Position numbers and translations under genes: made by a program. From positions 186,001-250,000 of the forward strand of contig JAIXWF010000012.1 in assembly GCA_027482185.1 (NCBI GenBank): a DNA stretch of 64,000 nucleotides, given 5' to 3'. Positions 61,168-64,000 of the stretch are shown here, piece after piece. The DNA comes from Opitutaceae bacterium (GTDB lineage: Bacteria; Verrucomicrobiota; Verrucomicrobiia; Opitutales; Opitutaceae). Positions within the stretch are counted from its first letter, which is position 1. Each line of letters begins with the position of its first letter. A model generated the notes under the pieces. That model had not been told where the DNA came from and did no database searches. It saw only the letters and a list, made by a program, of their open reading frames with translations.

Positions 61168-61911
61168 CTAGCGCTTGGCCGGCTTGGCCGCCGCCCGCGG
61201 CCGCCGAAACGTGTCTTCCGCGAGTTCCGGGTTGGCGTCGATCCGCTCGATCGAGGTCCGTTGGGTCACCTTGCCGTTCACCGCCACCGCAACCTGGTGC
61301 GGCAACAGCACGCCGTCGACCGGCCGGAAATCGCCGTAGTGCGTGACCACCTGAGCCTTCTGTCCGCCGGCCGATTCGCGGTGCTCTATGCGCATGACGA
61401 TGAAGTAGGTCCGCGGGTCGATCACCACCGAAAAGGTCGACGCCAACTTCTTCGTCACGAGCACCCGCAGAAAGGTCTGCCCGTCCACCTTCATTTCCCC
61501 GGCAAAATCGAAGGTGTACCCGCGCTCCGCCCCCGCCACCAGCGGGTCGTCGAACTCCGCGTCCGCCACAAAGGTCTTCGCCGTCGCCGGCGCCATCGCC
61601 CGGTACTGCGGCGGCCAGGTGCCGGTGTCGAATTCCCACGCCGGTTCTTCCCCGTCGCTGCCCTGCACCAAGGTCCGGCCGCCGGCTTCCGTTTCCACCC
61701 GGATGCGATTGGGCCGCGCCGCCGTCATCGTGAAGCGCACGCGCTTGTCCCCCGAAACCACCTGTCCGGTGGCCCGCAACGATTTCAATTCCGCGATCCG
61801 CTCCGCCCCGCCGATCGCCTCGAGGTGAATCCGCGCCAGGTCCTGCGCCCGATCCGCGCGCACCGCCGCCGGCAGCAGGCACACCATTGCGCAGGCAAAA
61901 AGAAAACGCAT
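61168..61911 (-). CDS. LolA-like outer-membrane lipoprotein-sorting protein
   Basis: 247 residues from ATG 61911 (ATG 61926 also possible), signal peptide ~1-19. HLEAIGGAERIAELKSLRAT, then RFTMTAARPNRIRVETE and GYTFDFAGEMKVDGQTFLRV plus YFIVMRIEHRESAGGQKAQV belong to the half-barrel fold shared by LolA/LolB-like proteins and secreted relatives found in many Verrucomicrobia and Acidobacteria. True LolA activity is uncertain, because the protein resembles the diverse outer-membrane-lipoprotein-sorting-domain proteins that may bind lipids or hydrophobic ligands. It is divergent from the metallophosphoesterase. Confidence 0.75.
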   Translation of the reverse strand: MRFLFACAMVCLLPAAVRADRAQDLARIHLEAIGGAERIAELKSLRATGQVVSGDKRVRFTMTAARPNRIRVETEAGGRTLVQGSDGEEPAWEFDTGTWPPQYRAMAPATAKTFVADAEFDDPLVAGAERGYTFDFAGEMKVDGQTFLRVLVTKKLASTFSVVIDPRTYFIVMRIEHRESAGGQKAQVVTHYGDFRPVDGVLLPHQVAVAVNGKVTQRTSIERIDANPELAEDTFRRPRAAAKPAKR

Positions 61912-62067
61912 CCCGCACGCTCGCATGGCCGCGGCCCGCGCGACAAGCCTCCGCCTTCGCCGACTTCGTCGCGCCGAGTCCGCCCTGCCGGCGCGTCGCG
62001 GGTTCGGCGGCGGGCGCGAATGGGATTGTTCCGCCTGCGGCCCGACGGCATAGCGAGGGCCGCCGCC

Positions 62068-62922
62068 GTGTCCGCCTCCCCGCTCATCCGCATCTTCTCC
62101 GACCTGCACTTCGGCGACCGCGCGTCGTCGTTGCGCCGGCTGGAGGAACTGCGGCCGTTGTTCGACGGCGTCGGCCGCCTCGTGCTCAACGGCGATACCC
62201 TCGACACCCGGCCCGGGCCCGAGCCCGCCGCCACCGCCGCGCTCCGGGCCGAAGTTTCCCGTTTCTTCGCCACCTCGGCCCCGCCCACGACGTTCGTGAC
62301 CGGCAATCACGACCCCGAATTCGCACCCGACGATTTTCTCGCGCTCGCCCGCGGCGCCGTCCTCGTGGTCCACGGCGACATCCTCTTCGACAACATCGTC
62401 CCCTGGAGCAGCGACGCCCGCCGCCTCGAGGCGATGATCGCGGCCGAATTCGCCAAGGTGCCGCCCGCCGAACACGGCCGGCTCGAGGTCCGCCTCGGCG
62501 TTCTCCGCCGGGTCTCGTTCGCGTTGCCGCAACGGCATCATTCCGAGCGCCGGCCGCTCCGCTACTTGATCCACTACCTGCGCGACACGGTCTGGCCGCC
62601 GACGCGTTTTCTCAAGGTCATCGACGCCTGGCGCACCACTCCGCCCCGCGCCGAAGCGCTCGTCCGGCAACACCGGCCCGGCACGCGCTTCATCGTCACA
62701 GGCCACACGCACTATCCCGGCGTGTGGCGCCGTCCCTCAGGTCTCGTCGTCGTCAACACCGGCTCGTTCTGCCTGCCGCTCGGTGCCTGCTGCGTCGATC
62801 TGACCGACGCCGCCCTCACGGTCCGCCGCATCGCCCGCCGCCGCGGCGCCTACCATCCCGGCCGTACCGTCGCCGCGTTTCCGCTCGCTCCGTCCGCGGA
62901 ATTCGGGACAACAGCTCCATGA
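62068..62922 (+). CDS. Calcineurin-like metallophosphoesterase (UDP-2,3-diacylglucosamine hydrolase-like)
   Basis: 284 residues from GTG 62068; ATG 62020 would add 16 Arg-rich residues. The dimetal signature is complete: D12-x-H14 in IFSDLHFGD, GDTLD, GNHDPEF, VVHGDILFD and GHTHYPGV. The DLHFGD start and overall length resemble LpxH/YbbF-like enzymes of lipid A biosynthesis, but other phosphohydrolases share it. No signal peptide is present. The stop overlaps the start of the next small gene (ATGA), indicating coupling. Confidence 0.85.
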   Translation: MSASPLIRIFSDLHFGDRASSLRRLEELRPLFDGVGRLVLNGDTLDTRPGPEPAATAALRAEVSRFFATSAPPTTFVTGNHDPEFAPDDFLALARGAVLVVHGDILFDNIVPWSSDARRLEAMIAAEFAKVPPAEHGRLEVRLGVLRRVSFALPQRHHSERRPLRYLIHYLRDTVWPPTRFLKVIDAWRTTPPRAEALVRQHRPGTRFIVTGHTHYPGVWRRPSGLVVVNTGSFCLPLGACCVDLTDAALTVRRIARRRGAYHPGRTVAAFPLAPSAEFGTTAP

Positions 62923-63212
62923 GCATCGAGTTCGGTTGGTGGAACAAGGACGCGGACGGCCGCAAGTACCAGGTCCATGCCGTCGTCCACGGCGGCAACA
63001 TCGAGTGGACGCGCCACCAAGGCCATCATACCTCGTGGGAACCGCACGTGCCCGACGACGAAGACCGCGAGCGGCTCGTTTACGAAGCGGAAAAACGCGT
63101 CCCGCGCCGCCTGATTTCGCAGAAGCAATTCGACGAAATCAAACGCCTCAGCGCCAACGAAGGTCCCGGCCTGATCGTCGGACGCCGCGCCCGCGTTTCG
63201 CCGGATCTCTAA
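62919..63212 (+). CDS. Small protein of unknown function (97 aa), coupled to the metallophosphoesterase
   Basis: Starts at ATG 62919 overlapping the previous stop. MSIEFGWWNKDADGRKYQVH, then WTRHQGHHTSWEPHVPDDED and RRLISQKQFDEIKRL suggest a compact alpha/beta protein with many His and Trp. I do not recognise a family. The tight coupling with the phosphoesterase and clean codon use support expression. The C-terminus GLIVGRRARVSPDL is basic. Confidence 0.7.
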   Translation: MSIEFGWWNKDADGRKYQVHAVVHGGNIEWTRHQGHHTSWEPHVPDDEDRERLVYEAEKRVPRRLISQKQFDEIKRLSANEGPGLIVGRRARVSPDL

Positions 63213-63240
63213 GCGGGCCGGTTCTGCCGGTTCCCCTCTC

Positions 63241-63810
63241 TCAAAGCCCGGCTCCGGCCCCCGGCTTTCCGGCCGCGTCCAACCGCGCCGCCGCCATGGG
63301 CCAGATGAGCTTGAAGGAAGGGCAATAGTCCGCCGGGCGCGCGTTGACGCGCGCCGTGATCTCCGCCGGCGCGAGCCATTCGCCGTACTGGATTTCCCGC
63401 GGGTCCAATTCCAAAGGACCGTCGTGCCGCAGGTGGTACACCCAGACGAATTCCCACCCCGTCTCCTCGCACGCCGAAATCCGGAACCACCGCACCGGCG
63501 CGATTCCGGGCGGCAAACGGATGCCGATTTCCTCGCCGAGCTCGCGCGCCGCCGCCGGATCGTAGTCTTCGCCGGCATCGACGTGGCCCGAGCAGGAAGA
63601 ATCCCATAGTCCCGGCGAAAGGTCCTTCAGCATCGACCGCTTCTGCAGAAAGACGCGGCCGGCCGCGTCGAAAACCAAGATGTGCACCGCCCGGTGCCAC
63701 CAGCCGTGGGCGTGCACGTCCCGGCGCGTTTCCCGCCGCAGCACGCGGTCCTCGGCATCCACCACATCGAACCACTCCTCGCCGCCGCCGGCCTTTACAT
63801 TCGCGTTCAT
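63241..63810 (-). CDS. NUDIX hydrolase (IPP-isomerase/YfcD-like)
   Basis: 189 residues. The Nudix box is GHVDAGEDYDPAAARELGEE then IGI, with the metal-binding Glu residues in place. The preceding RAVHILVFDAAGRVFLQKRS and LSPGLWDSSCSGH, with the short Cys-Ser-Gly-His turn, resemble YfcD/IDI-like Nudix proteins. It probably hydrolyses a nucleoside diphosphate derivative, or acts as an isopentenyl-diphosphate-isomerase-like enzyme; the isomerase active-site set is not clearly complete. It is convergent with the 97-residue gene. Confidence 0.88.
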   Translation of the reverse strand: MNANVKAGGGEEWFDVVDAEDRVLRRETRRDVHAHGWWHRAVHILVFDAAGRVFLQKRSMLKDLSPGLWDSSCSGHVDAGEDYDPAAARELGEEIGIRLPPGIAPVRWFRISACEETGWEFVWVYHLRHDGPLELDPREIQYGEWLAPAEITARVNARPADYCPSFKLIWPMAAARLDAAGKPGAGAGL

Positions 63811-63846
63811 TCCTGTCCATTCGTGGTCCCCCCCGGGGAAAACACC

Positions 63847-64000
63847 ATGCCGAAAATCGAGGTCAACAAGGTCGCCGAAATCCTGAAGAAGAACCAGGTC
63901 GATCCCGCCGTGCTCCGCCGCGTGGTCGAGGAAATGAACCTCGCCGCCCAGTCCGAGACCGACGAAGGCGAGAAGCCGCCGCCGATGAAGAAGCAGTTCG
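63847..64000 (+). CDS. Protein of unknown function, N-terminal fragment (3' truncated by the window)
   Basis: ATG 63847 opens a frame that continues to the window end: MPKIEVNKVAEILKKNQVDP then AVLRRVVEEMNLAAQSETDE, then KPPPMKKQF. The first 35 residues look like a small helical, possibly coiled-coil or DNA-binding-type segment; too little is visible for a call. It is divergent from the NUDIX gene; a GGGGAAAA stretch upstream is the closest thing to a ribosome-binding site in this area. Confidence 0.6.
   Translation, partial: MPKIEVNKVAEILKKNQVDPAVLRRVVEEMNLAAQSETDEGEKPPPMKKQF

Overview
The window is GC-rich and densely coded, and it carries four TonB-dependent receptors, two Cys-type sulfatases, LacI and PBP-AraC sugar regulators, a GH106 rhamnosidase, a GH-A/agarase-like hydrolase, a heparinase II/III fragment and many secreted or Tat-exported proteins. 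Together with small intergenic four-helix-bundle (S23) genes and heptanucleotide arrays, this suggests a polysaccharide-degrading Verrucomicrobiota bacterium, most likely Opitutaceae. The assignment is by gene content and style, because no rRNA is present. Almost no start codon has a Shine-Dalgarno sequence; leaders are C/A-rich.

Layout. 1-8.7 kb: a heparinase II/III end, two convergent LacI regulators whose 3' ends overlap, a sugar isomerase/epimerase coupled to an agarase-like hydrolase, and a TonB receptor. 8.7-19.2 kb (minus strand): a TonB receptor, a sulfatase, a serine hydrolase, and a cell-surface-signalling set (STN-type TonB receptor, FecR-like anti-sigma, ECF sigma). 19.3-22 kb: XylR-type regulator divergent from xylA, which ends in a clear terminator. 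22-30 kb: transporters (POT peptide, SMR), a 2OG-Fe(II) oxygenase, ThpR, small unknowns, a SeqA homologue and an LptF/G permease. 30.3-39 kb: a branched-chain amino acid ABC operon with four tandem substrate-binding proteins, then an S23 gene, then livH-livM-livG-livF. 39-54.9 kb: TonB receptor, chemotaxis receptor, GH106, DUF1593, sulfatase, DUF3472, a large unknown, pdxH and a Gfo/Idh/MocA oxidoreductase. 55-64 kb: mostly housekeeping (xerD, infA, tadA, superoxide dismutase, tolB, mrp, rpmG) plus a LolA-like protein, a metallophosphoesterase, a NUDIX hydrolase and small conserved unknowns.

The most unusual structure is a set of short intergenic elements. Nearly all have arms of four heptanucleotides (28 bp), usually paired in inverted orientation, in three sequence families (GTTGARA/TYTCAAC; CCGGARA/TYTCCGG; TGCGGAT/ATCCGCA). 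They occupy most convergent gene gaps and three junctions of the liv operon. One pair brackets the S23 gene inside that operon, resembling an intervening-sequence cassette placed in an mRNA. Other highlights are a SeqA homologue outside gammaproteobacteria, a hairpin with a compensatory base change inside the signal-peptide codons of two tandem binding proteins, an apparent CTG start for livH, and an Mrp protein without its CxxC.
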